A DNA stretch of 64,000 nucleotides from Mesorhizobium sp. 131-2-1 (GTDB lineage: Bacteria; Pseudomonadota; Alphaproteobacteria; Rhizobiales; Rhizobiaceae): positions 1,302,001-1,366,000 of the forward strand of contig NZ_AP023247.1 in assembly GCF_016756535.1 (NCBI RefSeq), in the 5' to 3' direction. The notes beneath the pieces were generated by a model, which worked only from the letters and a program-made list of their open reading frames with translations, did not search any database and was not told where the DNA came from. This document shows, piece after piece, positions 33,677-43,014 of the stretch (position 1 is its first letter; the number at the start of each line of letters is the position of its first letter). Position numbers and translations under genes: made by a program.

Positions 33677-34774
33677 TTATTTGCCCCAGATCTTCTTGTA
33701 TTCGTCGCGGTAGCCGTTGCCGGGGTCGAAGCGGTTGTCCGGACCGCCATCGAACTCGACATTGTCCGACGTCACCACATGCAGCGGCGAGATGTAGCCC
33801 GACCATTTTTCGCCGGCCATGGCGCGGTTGAGCTCGTCGACGAGCTGCCAGCCCTGCAGGTTCAGCGGCTCGGCAACCGTCACCTTCTGGAACTGGCTGG
33901 AGCGGATGCGCTGGTAGGCCGATTCCGAGCCGTCGCCTGCCGCCACGTTGATCGGCGCGTCGGTGCCCGACTTGCCGGCGGCCGCCAGCGACGGGCCCAT
34001 GAAGTCGAAATAGAGATCGTTGATCGCCAGCGAATGGGTCCAGGCGTCGCCGTATTTCTGCAGCAGCGAGGTGGTGAGCTGCGGCATGCGCTGCGAAGTC
34101 TCGGCGATCGGCGTGTCGACATATTCGAGCACCTTGCCGCCGAGATCCTCGACCTCCTTCTTCATCCGGTCCGCCTTGGCGATGGCGATCTGATAGGTGG
34201 AATCGGTGAAGATGATGACGCCGGGCTTGCCCTTGGCATCGACGAAGGCCCAGTCGGCCGCCGCCTTCGACACTTCCATCGGATCGGTCGAGACGTTGGC
34301 GATGATGCCAAGGTCGTCGATCGGGCCGACCGTGGGTGCCGCATGCCATGCCGCCATCGGGATCTTGGCCGCCTTCGCCTGCTCCATCGCCGGCTTCTGC
34401 TCGACGGCGTCGAAGCCGTTGATGATGATGCCGTCGGGATTGAGCGCCAGCGCCTGGCCGAAGGCGGCCGTGCGGCCGCCGATCGAGCCGGCGCCGTCAA
34501 GCGTCTTGACCGTCCAGCCGAGTGCCGCCGCGGCTTCCTCGACGCCCTTGGTGACGCCGAGAATGCCTCCGTTCTTCATGTCGGCGCCAAGCACGACGAT
34601 GGTCTTGCCCGCAGCCCCCTTCGGCCCCGTCGTCGGCCCGTCCCACTTCTCGACCTTGCTGGCATATTTGTCGACGACCGCCTTGGCGTCGGCCATCGGG
34701 TCGGCAAGGGTCGGCGAGGCGATGCCAAGCGCCAGGCAGGCGACGCCAAGCTGAAGAATTGTCCTGCGATGCAT
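33677..34774 (-). CDS. Sugar ABC transporter substrate-binding protein (ribose type)
   Basis: 365 residues. Signal peptide (HRRTILQLGVACLALGIASP, cleavage after LA-DP), then a type 1 periplasmic-binding fold: KTIVVLGADMKNGGILGVTKG, GFDAVEQKPAMEQAKAAKIP, VSTDPMEVSKAAADWAFVD. It captures a sugar or sugar acid in the periplasm for the adjacent permease and ATPase. GGGAG 9 nt before the ATG at 34774 sets the start; an upstream in-frame Met at 34795 lacks such a site. It is the last gene of the operon. Confidence 0.92.
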   Translation of the reverse strand: MHRRTILQLGVACLALGIASPTLADPMADAKAVVDKYASKVEKWDGPTTGPKGAAGKTIVVLGADMKNGGILGVTKGVEEAAAALGWTVKTLDGAGSIGGRTAAFGQALALNPDGIIINGFDAVEQKPAMEQAKAAKIPMAAWHAAPTVGPIDDLGIIANVSTDPMEVSKAAADWAFVDAKGKPGVIIFTDSTYQIAIAKADRMKKEVEDLGGKVLEYVDTPIAETSQRMPQLTTSLLQKYGDAWTHSLAINDLYFDFMGPSLAAAGKSGTDAPINVAAGDGSESAYQRIRSSQFQKVTVAEPLNLQGWQLVDELNRAMAGEKWSGYISPLHVVTSDNVEFDGGPDNRFDPGNGYRDEYKKIWGK

Positions 34775-34787
34775 ATTGTTTCTCCCA

Positions 34788-35870
34788 TTAAGCATTGTTG
34801 GTTGTCTTTGTTGGTTGGCTGGTGGCTGGTTGATTGGCAGGCGCCTGGGGCGGCACGACAGCGCCGCGGCGCCGCTGCGCGTAGCCGGCAATGCCGATCG
34901 CGACGAGCAGGGTGACGCCGTTGAACAGCGGCTCGACCCAGAACGAGCCGCCGAACTGCTGGATGCCGGAAATGCCGACGGCAAGGATGACCACGCCGAC
35001 GATCGTGCCCCAGACGTTGACGCGGCCGGGCTTGATGGTGGTCGATCCGAGGAAGGCGCCGACCAGCGCCGGCAGCAGATATTCGAGGCCGACGCTGGCC
35101 TGGCCGATCCTGAGCTTCGAGGCGAGCAGCACGCCGCCCAGCGCGGTCAGCGCGCCCGAGGCGACGAAGGCGCCCATGACGAATTTCTGCACCGGAATGC
35201 CGTTGAGCGCGGCGGCCTTCGGGTTGGCGCCGATAGCGTAGAGGTAGCGGCCGAGCGGCATGTATTCGAGCACCAGCCACATGGCGAGCGCCAGGACGAC
35301 CACGTAGTAGCCGGTGATCGGCAAGCCGAACAGCATCGTGCCGTTGAGGGAGAGGAAGCCGTCAGGCAGCACGCCGACCACCTGGCGGCCGCCGGTGTAC
35401 CACATGGCCAAAGCGTAGAGCACGGTGCCGGTGCCGAGCGTGGCGATGAAGGAATCGATGCGCGCCACCTCGACAAGCCAGCCGTTGATGAAGCCGGTCA
35501 GCACGCCGAGCAGGATGACGATCAGCACCGCGATCGGCCACGGCACGCCGAAGGCGGTCTGCAGGCTGATGGCCAAGATGTGCCAGAGCACGATGCCGTA
35601 GCCCACCGTCAGGTCGATGCGGCCCGAGGCCATGGGGATCATCGCCGCCAGCGACAGCAGCGCGATGATCGCCTTGTCGGAGACGATCGAGCGCAAATTG
35701 AGCAGCGTCGGGAACGTCCTGGGCAAGAGCAGCGAGAACAGCAGGATCAAGAGCAGCGTCAGGATCGGCAGGCCGTAGACTGGCAGATAGCGCGCCGCCT
35801 TCTGGCCGAAGCTCAGTCCTGACAGTTCCGAGCGGGTCGGCTCCAGCGCCGTCGATTTGATCGAGTTCAT
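34788..35870 (-). CDS. Sugar ABC transporter permease (RbsC type)
   Basis: 360 residues with about ten hydrophobic helices. RbsC-family features are NLRSIVSDKAIIALLSLAAM, IPMASGRIDLTVG, the loop GRYLYAIGANPKAAALNGIP and LVGAFLGSTTIKPGRVNVWGT. It forms the membrane channel with the ATPase. The last ~20 residues (NQPATSQPTKTTNNA) come from a low-complexity GGTTGG-rich stretch and are probably not structural. The ATPase gene ends 9 bp upstream. Confidence 0.93.
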   Translation of the reverse strand: MNSIKSTALEPTRSELSGLSFGQKAARYLPVYGLPILTLLLILLFSLLLPRTFPTLLNLRSIVSDKAIIALLSLAAMIPMASGRIDLTVGYGIVLWHILAISLQTAFGVPWPIAVLIVILLGVLTGFINGWLVEVARIDSFIATLGTGTVLYALAMWYTGGRQVVGVLPDGFLSLNGTMLFGLPITGYYVVVLALAMWLVLEYMPLGRYLYAIGANPKAAALNGIPVQKFVMGAFVASGALTALGGVLLASKLRIGQASVGLEYLLPALVGAFLGSTTIKPGRVNVWGTIVGVVILAVGISGIQQFGGSFWVEPLFNGVTLLVAIGIAGYAQRRRGAVVPPQAPANQPATSQPTKTTNNA

Positions 35871-35879
35871 GGATCCTCC

Positions 35880-37373
35880 TCAGGCGGCTTCGGACACGGA
35901 AGCAGCGTGGATGAGCGCCGCCGTGGTCAAGGCATCGCCGGCCAGCTCGCGCACGATGCGGTTATGCGAGAAGACGAGGGCGCGATGGCAGATATGGGCG
36001 ACCTCCTCGAAATCGGTGGAGACGACGATGACCGCGAGCCCGGCCTCGACGGCCGCCGCGATCAGCCGGTAGATCTCGGCCTTGGCGCCGACATCGACGC
36101 CCGCCGTCGGGTCCTCGGCGATCAGGAGCTTGCGCCCCGTCGCCAGCCAGCGGCCGACGACCACCTTCTGCTGGTTGCCGCCGGACAGCGCCTCGATCGG
36201 CAAATGCGGATCGTTGGGCCTCAACCCCAGCCGTGCGCCGAGCTCCTGGGTGAGCTCGCTCTCCCGTGCCGGTTTCATGAAGGAGAACAGCCCGCGGCCG
36301 ACGGCCGACGGATTGAGGTACATGTTCTCGCGCACGGAAAGCGACAGCGCGACCGACTCGTCGGTGCGGTCGCGCGCGATCAGACCGACGCCGGCGGCAA
36401 GGGCGGCGCCGACCGAGGACAGGTCGAGGCGCTTGCCATCGAGCGAGACATTGCCATCGAAAGGTTCGGCGCCGAACAACGCGCGCCCGACGGCCTCCTG
36501 CCCGGCGCCGCGCAGGCCGACCAGTCCCAGCAGTTCACCCGATCGCGCCTCGAAGCGGACCGGACCGACGCTGCCGCAGCGCAGGTCCTCGACCTTCAGG
36601 CGCTCCGGCCCGTCCTGCCAATGCGACTTGGCGAACATCTGATGCGCGGGGCGCCCGACGATGAGATCGACCAGTTCCTGCGGTGTGGTCTCGGCGACCG
36701 GCTTCACCGCGACCATGCGGCCATCGCGCATGACGGCGACCCGGTCGGCGATGCGGAACACCTCGTCCAGCCGGTGCGAGACATAGATCATGCCGACGCC
36801 GCGCTCGCGCAGCGGCCGCAGCGCCTCGAACAGGCGTTCGACCTCGTCGGCCGGCAGGCTCGCCGTCGGCTCGTCGAGCACCAGGACATCGGCTTCGGTG
36901 GCGAGCGCGCGGGCGATGGCCACTAGCGACTTTTCCGTGCGTGAAAGATCCTGGACGCGCGTCGCCGGATCGAAGGCGCAGCCGACCAGTGCCAGCGCGC
37001 GCTCGGCGCGACGCTCGGTGTCGCGCCAGTCGATCAGGCCGGAGCGGCGCGAAAAGCCCTGCGCCATGCCGACATTCTCGGCCACGGTCATCCATTCGAT
37101 CAGGCCGAGGTCCTGATGGATGAAGGCGACCTTCTGGGGCTGGTTGGGGCGCGGCGGGCGGTGGTGGTAGTCCTCGCCGCGAAAGAGGATCGTGCCCTGA
37201 TCACGCTTGTGGATGCCGGCAAGCGTCTTGATGAGCGTCGACTTGCCGGCGCCGTTCTCGCCGAGCAGGGCGACGATCTCGCCTTCGTGGATGTCGAGCG
37301 AGACCGACTTCAGCGCCATTGTGCCGCCGAACCGCTTGGAGATGTCGATGAATTCGATGAGCTTGGGCCGCAT
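35880..37373 (-). CDS. Sugar ABC transporter ATP-binding protein (RbsA type)
   Basis: 497 residues with two ABC domains. Domain 1 has Walker A GENGAGKSTLIKTLAG and Walker B VLVLDEPTASLP, but its signature is LSRTEKSLVAIARAL rather than LSGGQ. Domain 2 has a degenerate Walker A (GLRGAGQEAVGRALFG), the regular signature LSGGNQQKVVVGRWL and LIAEDPTAGVD. This is the usual asymmetry of RbsA/XylG/MglA ATPases. It is the first gene of the operon, 43 bp from the LacI-type operator at 37416. Confidence 0.94.
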   Translation of the reverse strand: MRPKLIEFIDISKRFGGTMALKSVSLDIHEGEIVALLGENGAGKSTLIKTLAGIHKRDQGTILFRGEDYHHRPPRPNQPQKVAFIHQDLGLIEWMTVAENVGMAQGFSRRSGLIDWRDTERRAERALALVGCAFDPATRVQDLSRTEKSLVAIARALATEADVLVLDEPTASLPADEVERLFEALRPLRERGVGMIYVSHRLDEVFRIADRVAVMRDGRMVAVKPVAETTPQELVDLIVGRPAHQMFAKSHWQDGPERLKVEDLRCGSVGPVRFEARSGELLGLVGLRGAGQEAVGRALFGAEPFDGNVSLDGKRLDLSSVGAALAAGVGLIARDRTDESVALSLSVRENMYLNPSAVGRGLFSFMKPARESELTQELGARLGLRPNDPHLPIEALSGGNQQKVVVGRWLATGRKLLIAEDPTAGVDVGAKAEIYRLIAAAVEAGLAVIVVSTDFEEVAHICHRALVFSHNRIVRELAGDALTTAALIHAASVSEAA

Positions 37374-37415
37374 CTATGGCCCTCCCAAGCCAAGCAGACG
37401 GACTGAATTGGCATC

Positions 37416-37433
37416 GATGTTATCGCTAACATT
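37416..37433. promoter_or_regulatory. LacI-type operator 3
   Basis: GATGTTATCGCTAACATT matches operator 1 at 15 of 18 positions, with intact ATGTTA and TAACAT arms. It lies in the divergent promoter between the ABC ATPase start (37373) and the SMP-30 start (37505). Confidence 0.75.
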
Positions 37434-37504
37434 TTTGCAGGTCAAGTCTTGAAAGTGGCACGCCGCGAAGGCTATCGATGAGCCGTTTTCGCGGAGGACC
37501 AAGC

Positions 37505-38428
37505 ATGTTCGGAGACATAGAGGGCGCCGGCTTCGAGGTTCTCGACGAGCGCTTCGAAAGCTGCTTCGTCGGCCATGTGGCGGTCGAGCGGCTGTGGACC
37601 GGAGGGCGCTGGCTGGAAGGTCCGGCGTGGTTCGCGGCCGGCCGGTATCTGGTGTTCTCGGACATCCCGAATGACCGGCTCATGCGCTACGACGAAACCA
37701 ATGGCGTGGTCTCGGTCTTCCGCGCGCCGTCCAGCAATGCCAACGGCAACACCGTCGACACGCAGGGGCGGCTGGTCACCTGCGAGCACCGGTCGCGCCG
37801 CGTCACCCGCACCGAGCATGACGGGTCGATCACGGTGATCGCCGACCGTTTCGGGGGCAAGCGGCTGAATTCGCCCAACGACGTTGTGGTGCGCTCCGAC
37901 GGCACGGTGTGGTTCTCCGATCCGCCCTACGGCATCGCGACGGACTATGAGGGCGACCGCGCCGAGCAGGAGATCGAGGGTTGTCACGTCTATCGCGCCG
38001 ATCCCGCCACGGGTGAGGTAACGCGGGTCGTGTCGACGATGGCCAAGCCCAATGGTCTCGCCTTCTCGCCGGACGAGACCATCCTCTATGTCGGCGACAC
38101 CGGCGTCACGCACCAGAAGGACGGGCCGCGGCACATCCGCAAGTTCGCCGTCGAAGGCAACTCACTCAAGGAGCTTGGCGTCTTCGCGGACTGCACAGCC
38201 GGCCTGTTCGACGGCTTCAGGGTGGATATGACGGGCCGGGTCTGGGCCGGCGCCGGTGACGGTGTGCATTGCTTCGACCCGGACGGCACGCTGATCGGCA
38301 AGATCCGCATCCCGGAAACGGTGGCGAACCTCACGTTCGGCGGACCCAAGCGCAACCGCCTGTTCATCACGGCGCGGCAGTCGCTCTATTCGGTGTATGT
38401 GGTCGCCAATGCGGCCGCAAGAGGCTGA
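37505..38428 (+). CDS. SMP-30/gluconolactonase family lactonase
   Basis: 307 residues with the six-bladed propeller signatures: TGGRWLEGPAWFAAGRYLVFSDIPNDRL with the metal-binding Glu, KRLNSPNDVVVRSDGTVWFSDPPYG with Asn, PNGLAFSPDETILYVGDTG and FDGFRVDMTGRVWAG with Asp. It should open a sugar lactone (gluconolactone type) to the aldonic acid using a divalent metal. GGAGG about 8 nt upstream supports the ATG at 37505. It is divergent from the ABC transporter and shares operator 3. Confidence 0.93.
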   Translation: MFGDIEGAGFEVLDERFESCFVGHVAVERLWTGGRWLEGPAWFAAGRYLVFSDIPNDRLMRYDETNGVVSVFRAPSSNANGNTVDTQGRLVTCEHRSRRVTRTEHDGSITVIADRFGGKRLNSPNDVVVRSDGTVWFSDPPYGIATDYEGDRAEQEIEGCHVYRADPATGEVTRVVSTMAKPNGLAFSPDETILYVGDTGVTHQKDGPRHIRKFAVEGNSLKELGVFADCTAGLFDGFRVDMTGRVWAGAGDGVHCFDPDGTLIGKIRIPETVANLTFGGPKRNRLFITARQSLYSVYVVANAAARG

Positions 38429-38518
38429 GGTCCGACCTGGGCGGGGGTGGATCGAACGGTCCCCTACGCGATCGTGTGTTCGCTTGTCAAAAATAGACCA
38501 TTGCATTCGCTCGGAAAG

Positions 38519-38543
38519 GCGAGCCGCTCGACAAGCGGCTCGC
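38519..38543. terminator. Hairpin between convergent genes
   Basis: GCGAGCCGCT at 38519-38528 pairs with AGCGGCTCGC at 38534-38543, loop of 5. It sits between the ends of the SMP-30 gene and the tautomerase gene; the T-runs are weak, so termination on either strand is only probable. Confidence 0.55.
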
Positions 38544-38553
38544 GTTGTTCATA

Positions 38554-38772
38554 TCAGGCAACATCCTTAGCCCGATAGGCATCGGGAAGGACGAAGACTT
38601 CATCGGCGCGGCCGTAGCCTCCATCAGGAACCTCTTCGATCAGCACCATGGTGTAGGGGCGCACACCCTCGCCGAAATAGTCGACGAACATCTGCGTGGT
38701 CTTGTGGACGAGATCTTCCTTCTGCGCTTTTGTGAGGGCGGCCTCGGGCATCTTGAAGTTGGCAAAGGGCAT
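38554..38772 (-). CDS. 4-oxalocrotonate tautomerase family protein
   Basis: 72 residues beginning MPFANFKMPEAALTKAQKED. The Pro after Met becomes the N-terminal catalytic base in this family; the helix LVHKTTQMFVDYFGE and the strand TMVLIEEVPDGGYGRAD also match, with Arg candidates. It catalyses keto-enol tautomerisation or a related reaction on an unknown acid. AAGGA precedes the ATG. It lies downstream of an SDR gene and is divergent from a LysR gene with that SDR. Confidence 0.9.
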   Translation of the reverse strand: MPFANFKMPEAALTKAQKEDLVHKTTQMFVDYFGEGVRPYTMVLIEEVPDGGYGRADEVFVLPDAYRAKDVA

Positions 38773-38863
38773 TTTCTGGTTCCTTTCGCGTTGGATTTTA
38801 CGAAGGCGGATGGAGAAGGTCGGCGAGGCCGATGCGTTCGCAGCGCACATTGCTGGAATTGCT

Positions 38864-39604
38864 TTAGATCGCGCCGCCGTTGGCGCGGATGACCTGGCCG
38901 TTGACCCACTGGCTGTCCGGACCGGCAAGGAAGGCGACGAGCCCGGCAATGTCATCCGGCTGGCCAAGGCGGCCGAGCGGGATGAGCTTCGTTATCGCCT
39001 CGATTTGCGCGGCACTCTTGCCGTCCATGAAGAGATCCGTGCCGACCGGGCCGGGCGCGACGGCGTTGACCGTTATGCGGCGCGGGCCAAGTTCCTTGGC
39101 CAGCACATGCGTCATGGCTTCGACGCCGGCCTTGGTTGCCGCGTAGACGCCATAGCTCGGCTGGAAGAAGCCCACCACGCTTGAAGAAAAGTTGATGATG
39201 CGCCCGCCGTCGTTCAGGCGTCGGGCGCCTTCGCGCATGCCGCGGAACGTGCCGCCGAGATTGACGGCGACCTGGCGTTCGAACAGCACGTCGTCGGCCT
39301 GTGCAATCGGCGAGAGCTTCATCATGCCGGCGTTGTTGACGAGAATATCGATGCTGCCGAAAGCCTTTTCGGCCGCATCGAACAGAACGGCCATGGCGGC
39401 CGGTTCGCCGATATCGGCCTGAACCGCGAGTGCGGTACCGCCGGCGGCCTCGATGTCCGAGACGACCCCCTCGGCATCGTCCTTGCCGCGCGCATAGTTG
39501 ACGACGATGGCAATGCCGTCCCGGGCGAGGCGTTTGGCGATCGCCGCACCGATGCCCCTGGAAGCACCTGTCACGATCGCCGTTCTTGTCCGCAAGTTTT
39601 GCAT
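38864..39604 (-). CDS. Short-chain dehydrogenase/reductase
   Basis: 246 residues. TGASRGIGAAIAKRLA, NNAGMM, NFSSSVVGFFQPSYGVYAATKAGVE with Ser, Tyr and Lys, and AVAPGPVGTDLF are typical of the FabG-like branch of the SDR family. Substrate unknown. GGAGAG lies 6 nt before the ATG at 39604. It is followed by the tautomerase gene and faces a LysR gene across 104 bp, so LysR probably regulates the pair. Confidence 0.92.
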   Translation of the reverse strand: MQNLRTRTAIVTGASRGIGAAIAKRLARDGIAIVVNYARGKDDAEGVVSDIEAAGGTALAVQADIGEPAAMAVLFDAAEKAFGSIDILVNNAGMMKLSPIAQADDVLFERQVAVNLGGTFRGMREGARRLNDGGRIINFSSSVVGFFQPSYGVYAATKAGVEAMTHVLAKELGPRRITVNAVAPGPVGTDLFMDGKSAAQIEAITKLIPLGRLGQPDDIAGLVAFLAGPDSQWVNGQVIRANGGAI

Positions 39605-39708
39605 GATCGCTCTCCGTTCGTTGTCCTGAAGCGATATAGACTGCGACATCGGCCGGATAATCAGCCCACTATTGACAGCAGCATTCGGACAGAGCGAACA
39701 ATCCAGGT

Positions 39709-40602
39709 ATGGATCGACTCGACAGGATGCGGCTGTTCGTGCGGGTGGTGGAGCGGCGCAACTTCACCGCGGCGGCGGCCGATCTCGGCCTGCCACGTTC
39801 GACCGCCACCGAAGCGATCCAGCAGCTGGAAGATCATCTGGGCACCAGGCTGCTGGACAGAACCACGCGCCATGTCGCCGCGACGCTCGACGGGCAGGCC
39901 TATTACGAGCGTTGCCTGTCGATATTAGGGGAAGTGGAGGATGCCGAGGCCGGGTTCCGGAGCACCGAACCGCGCGGCCTGTTGCGCATCGACGCGCATC
40001 CGCTGCTGACGCAGAGGTTCCTGCTGCCGGGGTTGCCGGCGTTCCTAGAACGTTATCCTCAGATCGATCTCCATATCGGCCAGGGCGACCGGCTGGTCGA
40101 CCTGGTACGCGAAGGCGTCGACTGCGTCATTCGCGCCGGCGAGCCGCAGGACAGCGGTATGATCATGCGACGGTTGGCGATGATCAGCGAAATCACCTGT
40201 GCGAGCCCGGGCTATCTGGAGCGGCACGGGGTGCCGGCGTCGCCCGACGCGCTGGAGGGCCATCAGGCCATCGGTTTCGTCTCCTCGCGCACAGGCGAAA
40301 TCCTGCCGCTGGAGTTCATGATCGGGGCAAGGGTGCATAGGCGTATGCTTCCGGGTCGGGTGAAGGTCAACAATTCAGACACCGCGGCCGAGCTGGCGCG
40401 CCTGGGCTTCGGGCTTATCCAAGCGCCACGCTATCGGCTCGAAAAGGATCTGGCGGACGGGACGCTGGTCGAGGTGCTGCAGGATTTCCCGCCGACGCCG
40501 ACGCCGCTGTCGGCGCTCTATCCGCAGAACCGGCAGCTCGCTCCGCGGCTTCGCGCTTTCCTGGAATGGGCATCCCGTATTTTCGCGGAGGCAAGGCTGT
40601 GA
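39709..40602 (+). CDS. LysR-family transcriptional regulator
   Basis: 297 residues. The N-terminus MDRLDRMRLFVRVVERRNFT followed by LPRSTATEAIQQLEDHLGTRLLDRTTR is a LysR winged helix of the CrgA/DsdC-like type; the C-terminal domain includes GLLRIDAHPLLTQRFLLPGL. Complete and of normal length. It is divergent from the SDR/tautomerase pair, which it likely controls. Effector unknown. Confidence 0.94.
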   Translation: MDRLDRMRLFVRVVERRNFTAAAADLGLPRSTATEAIQQLEDHLGTRLLDRTTRHVAATLDGQAYYERCLSILGEVEDAEAGFRSTEPRGLLRIDAHPLLTQRFLLPGLPAFLERYPQIDLHIGQGDRLVDLVREGVDCVIRAGEPQDSGMIMRRLAMISEITCASPGYLERHGVPASPDALEGHQAIGFVSSRTGEILPLEFMIGARVHRRMLPGRVKVNNSDTAAELARLGFGLIQAPRYRLEKDLADGTLVEVLQDFPPTPTPLSALYPQNRQLAPRLRAFLEWASRIFAEARL

Positions 40603-40651
40603 AGATCGGATCGGTGCCTGGCTGGCAGCGTCGCTTGCTAACGCTGCGCTG

Positions 40652-41599
40652 TCAGCTGTTCCGCGTCGCCACGAACGTCGCCGCTTCCTTTAGCAGGGCG
40701 GCGCGGTCGCCATAAGGTTCGAGCAGCGCGTGCGCCTGATCGATGAGGCCGTGGAGTTGCTCGCGGGCCCAGTCGGCGCCGTGCAACGCGGCAAGCGTCG
40801 CCTTGCCGGCGGCGGCGTCCTTGCCGGTCGCCTTGCCCATCTGGTGCGAATCCGCTGTCAGGTCGAGCAGGTCGTCGGCAAGCTGGAAGGCAAGTCCGAT
40901 CGCCGAGCCGAACTCGGCCAGCCGCTCGCGGTCTTCCGGCGGCGCGCCGGCGAGGACGGCGCCGGCCTCGCAGGCGAAGCGGATCAGAGCGCCGGTCTTC
41001 ATCGCCTGCAGCCGGATGATGCCGACCTCGTCCGGCGGGCTGCGCCCGGCGTTGAGGTCGAGCATCTGGCCGCCGACCATGCCGCCGATGCCCGCGGCGC
41101 GGGCAAGCGCCAGCACCAGCGCCGCCCGGCGCTCCGCCGGCAGTGCCGTCGCCTCGTCGGCGAGGATGTCGAAGGCAAGGGTCAGCAGCGCATCGCCGGC
41201 AAGGATGGCGGTGGCGTCGTCGAAGGCCCGGTGCACGGTCGGCTGGCCGCGGCGCAGATCGTCGTTATCCATGGCCGGCAGATCATCATGGATCAGCGAA
41301 TAGCAATGCACGCATTCGAGCGCCGCCGCCACGCGCATCGCCGCCTCGCCATCGGCGGAAAAGAGCGCCGCACTTTCCATCACCAGCAAGGGGCGCAGAC
41401 GCTTGCCGCCGTTCAGCACGCCATGGCGCATGGCCGCCATCAGCCGGTTCGGGCGGGCGATCTCACCGGACAGCGTGCGCGCGTCGAGGAGCCGCCTCAA
41501 CAATGCCTCGATCGCTGCCGCGCGCGCCAGAAGTGCGGTTTCGAACGCAATTTCGTCGTCTTTCGCCATGGCCAGGAGCGGTAGCCGACACTCAGACAT
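40652..41599 (-). CDS. ispA: Farnesyl/geranyl diphosphate synthase
   Basis: 315 residues of the short-chain trans-prenyltransferase family. First Asp-rich motif [17 protein letters not shown] and second motif [15 protein letters not shown] are intact, with GGKRLRPLL and GQMLDL in between. It condenses IPP with DMAPP and GPP, downstream of IspG in this window. The start at 41599 has GAGAGG upstream; Met at 41569 (AKDDEIAFE) is an alternative. Its last residues ([12 protein letters not shown]) recur as stray fragments near 24.2 and 27.8 kb. Confidence 0.94.
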   Translation of the reverse strand: MSECRLPLLAMAKDDEIAFETALLARAAAIEALLRRLLDARTLSGEIARPNRLMAAMRHGVLNGGKRLRPLLVMESAALFSADGEAAMRVAAALECVHCYSLIHDDLPAMDNDDLRRGQPTVHRAFDDATAILAGDALLTLAFDILADEATALPAERRAALVLALARAAGIGGMVGGQMLDLNAGRSPPDEVGIIRLQAMKTGALIRFACEAGAVLAGAPPEDRERLAEFGSAIGLAFQLADDLLDLTADSHQMGKATGKDAAAGKATLAALHGADWAREQLHGLIDQAHALLEPYGDRAALLKEAATFVATRNS

Positions 41600-41698
41600 T
41601 GCGCAAGAAGCCTCTCGCCATTATGCCGGTTGAGCTTGTGGCACGGGTGGGGCGGCTTGACGGAACCGATCGTCGATCATGAAATCGAAGGACTGGAC

Positions 41699-42406
41699 AT
41701 GGCGCGGCCGAGGCGCCTGAACCGCGCCGGTCTCAAGCGCCTTGGCCGGCGCTGCCTGGTCGTCGCCGCCGTGCTGGCGGTGATACCGGTGGTGCTCACC
41801 TTCCTCTATCTGCCGTCCTTCGTTCACCCCGTCTCGACGCTGATGCTGAAGGACCTCGTGACGTTCTCCGGCTATGACCGGCGCTGGGTCTCGATCGACG
41901 ACGTGTCGCCGGTGCTGGCGCATTCGGTGATCATGTCGGAGGACGGGCAGTTCTGCTTCCATCGCGGCGTCGATCTCGGCGAATTGCGCGGCGTCGTCGA
42001 CGACGCGCTGGCCGGCGAGGCGACGCGCGGCGCCTCGACCATAACCATGCAGACGGTGAAGAACCTCTATCTGTGGTCGCGGCCGCTGGGCACGGTGCGC
42101 AAGGTGGTCGAACTGCCGCTGGCGGTCTATTTCGATGCCGTGATGTCGAAGCGGCGCATCATGGAGATCTATCTCAACATCGCCGAATGGGGACCGGGCA
42201 TCTACGGCATCGAGGCCGCCGCGCAGCATCATTTCGGCGTTTCGGCAAGCAAACTGTCGCGCCGGCAGGCGGCGCTGCTCGCCGTCACGCTGCCCAACCC
42301 GATCGCCCGCAACCCGGCCAAGCCGGGGCCGGGACTGAGGCGGCTGGCGGCGCTGATCGAGCGGCGCGCGGGCAGGTCGGGAGCCTATGTGGGTTGCCTT
42401 GACTAG
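41699..42406 (+). CDS. mtgA: Monofunctional biosynthetic peptidoglycan transglycosylase
   Basis: 235 residues. One N-terminal membrane helix ([20 protein letters not shown]) followed by a GT51 domain: [17 protein letters not shown] with the catalytic Glu, [37 protein letters not shown] and [13 protein letters not shown]. It polymerises lipid II glycan strands at the outer face of the inner membrane. GAAGGA 8 nt before the ATG at 41699 supports this start rather than a TTG at 41630. Confidence 0.95.
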   Translation: MARPRRLNRAGLKRLGRRCLVVAAVLAVIPVVLTFLYLPSFVHPVSTLMLKDLVTFSGYDRRWVSIDDVSPVLAHSVIMSEDGQFCFHRGVDLGELRGVVDDALAGEATRGASTITMQTVKNLYLWSRPLGTVRKVVELPLAVYFDAVMSKRRIMEIYLNIAEWGPGIYGIEAAAQHHFGVSASKLSRRQAALLAVTLPNPIARNPAKPGPGLRRLAALIERRAGRSGAYVGCLD

Positions 42407-42559
42407 GACGAGCTGGCGTCGGCTCAAAAAAATTCGCCGCGGTGCTGGCCAAAACGGCGCAGGGCGTGTATAGGCACCCGACTTTCTCAGATTATGGCCT
42501 CGATGCGGCCCTTTCGCGAGGGTTGTCGGGGCATTTTGACCATGTAGTGGAGCATATCC

Positions 42560-42742
42560 ATGGCCGTTCCAAAAAGAAAAACCTCTCCGTCGAAGCGCGG
42601 CATGCGCCGCTCGGCCGACGCTCTCAAGGCCCCGACCTATGTCGAGGACAAGAATTCCGGCGAAATGCGCCGTCCGCACCACATCGACCTGAAGACCGGC
42701 ATGTATCGCGGCCGCCAGGTCCTGGAGCCGAAGGAAAGCTGA
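42560..42742 (+). CDS. rpmF: 50S ribosomal protein L32
   Basis: 60 residues beginning [20 protein letters not shown] and containing [17 protein letters not shown]. This is the usual L32 of alphaproteobacteria, a basic large-subunit protein without the zinc-ribbon Cys. It stands alone with its own terminator at 42769-42796. Confidence 0.97.
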   Translation: MAVPKRKTSPSKRGMRRSADALKAPTYVEDKNSGEMRRPHHIDLKTGMYRGRQVLEPKES

Positions 42743-42768
42743 GAAGCTTCCGACGCTTCGCGACTTCC

Positions 42769-42796
42769 AAAAGACCGGCCATTGGCCGGTCTTTTT
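42769..42796 (+). terminator. Intrinsic terminator of rpmF
   Basis: AAAAGACCGGCC at 42769-42780 pairs perfectly with GGCCGGTCTTTT at 42784-42795, loop ATT, ending in TTTTT. The bases from here to 43014 show no gene. Confidence 0.93.
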
Positions 42797-43014
42797 GCAT
42801 TTGGTTTCACCCATCGCCATGCATCGCTGTTCCCAGGCCGACCGCGGACGGACCGCCGCGCGTGGCGGTCTTTGTGGCCTTACCGGCCCGCGGGACCCTT
42901 CGCTGACGTCCTTGTTTCGCACGGTCTTCGAGCGTGTTAGCGGCCACGCATGAAACTTCTTGACGGGGAAGGCCGGCGGGCTGCTACTGAAAGCAGCTCA
43001 ACCGGAGACGCCAG

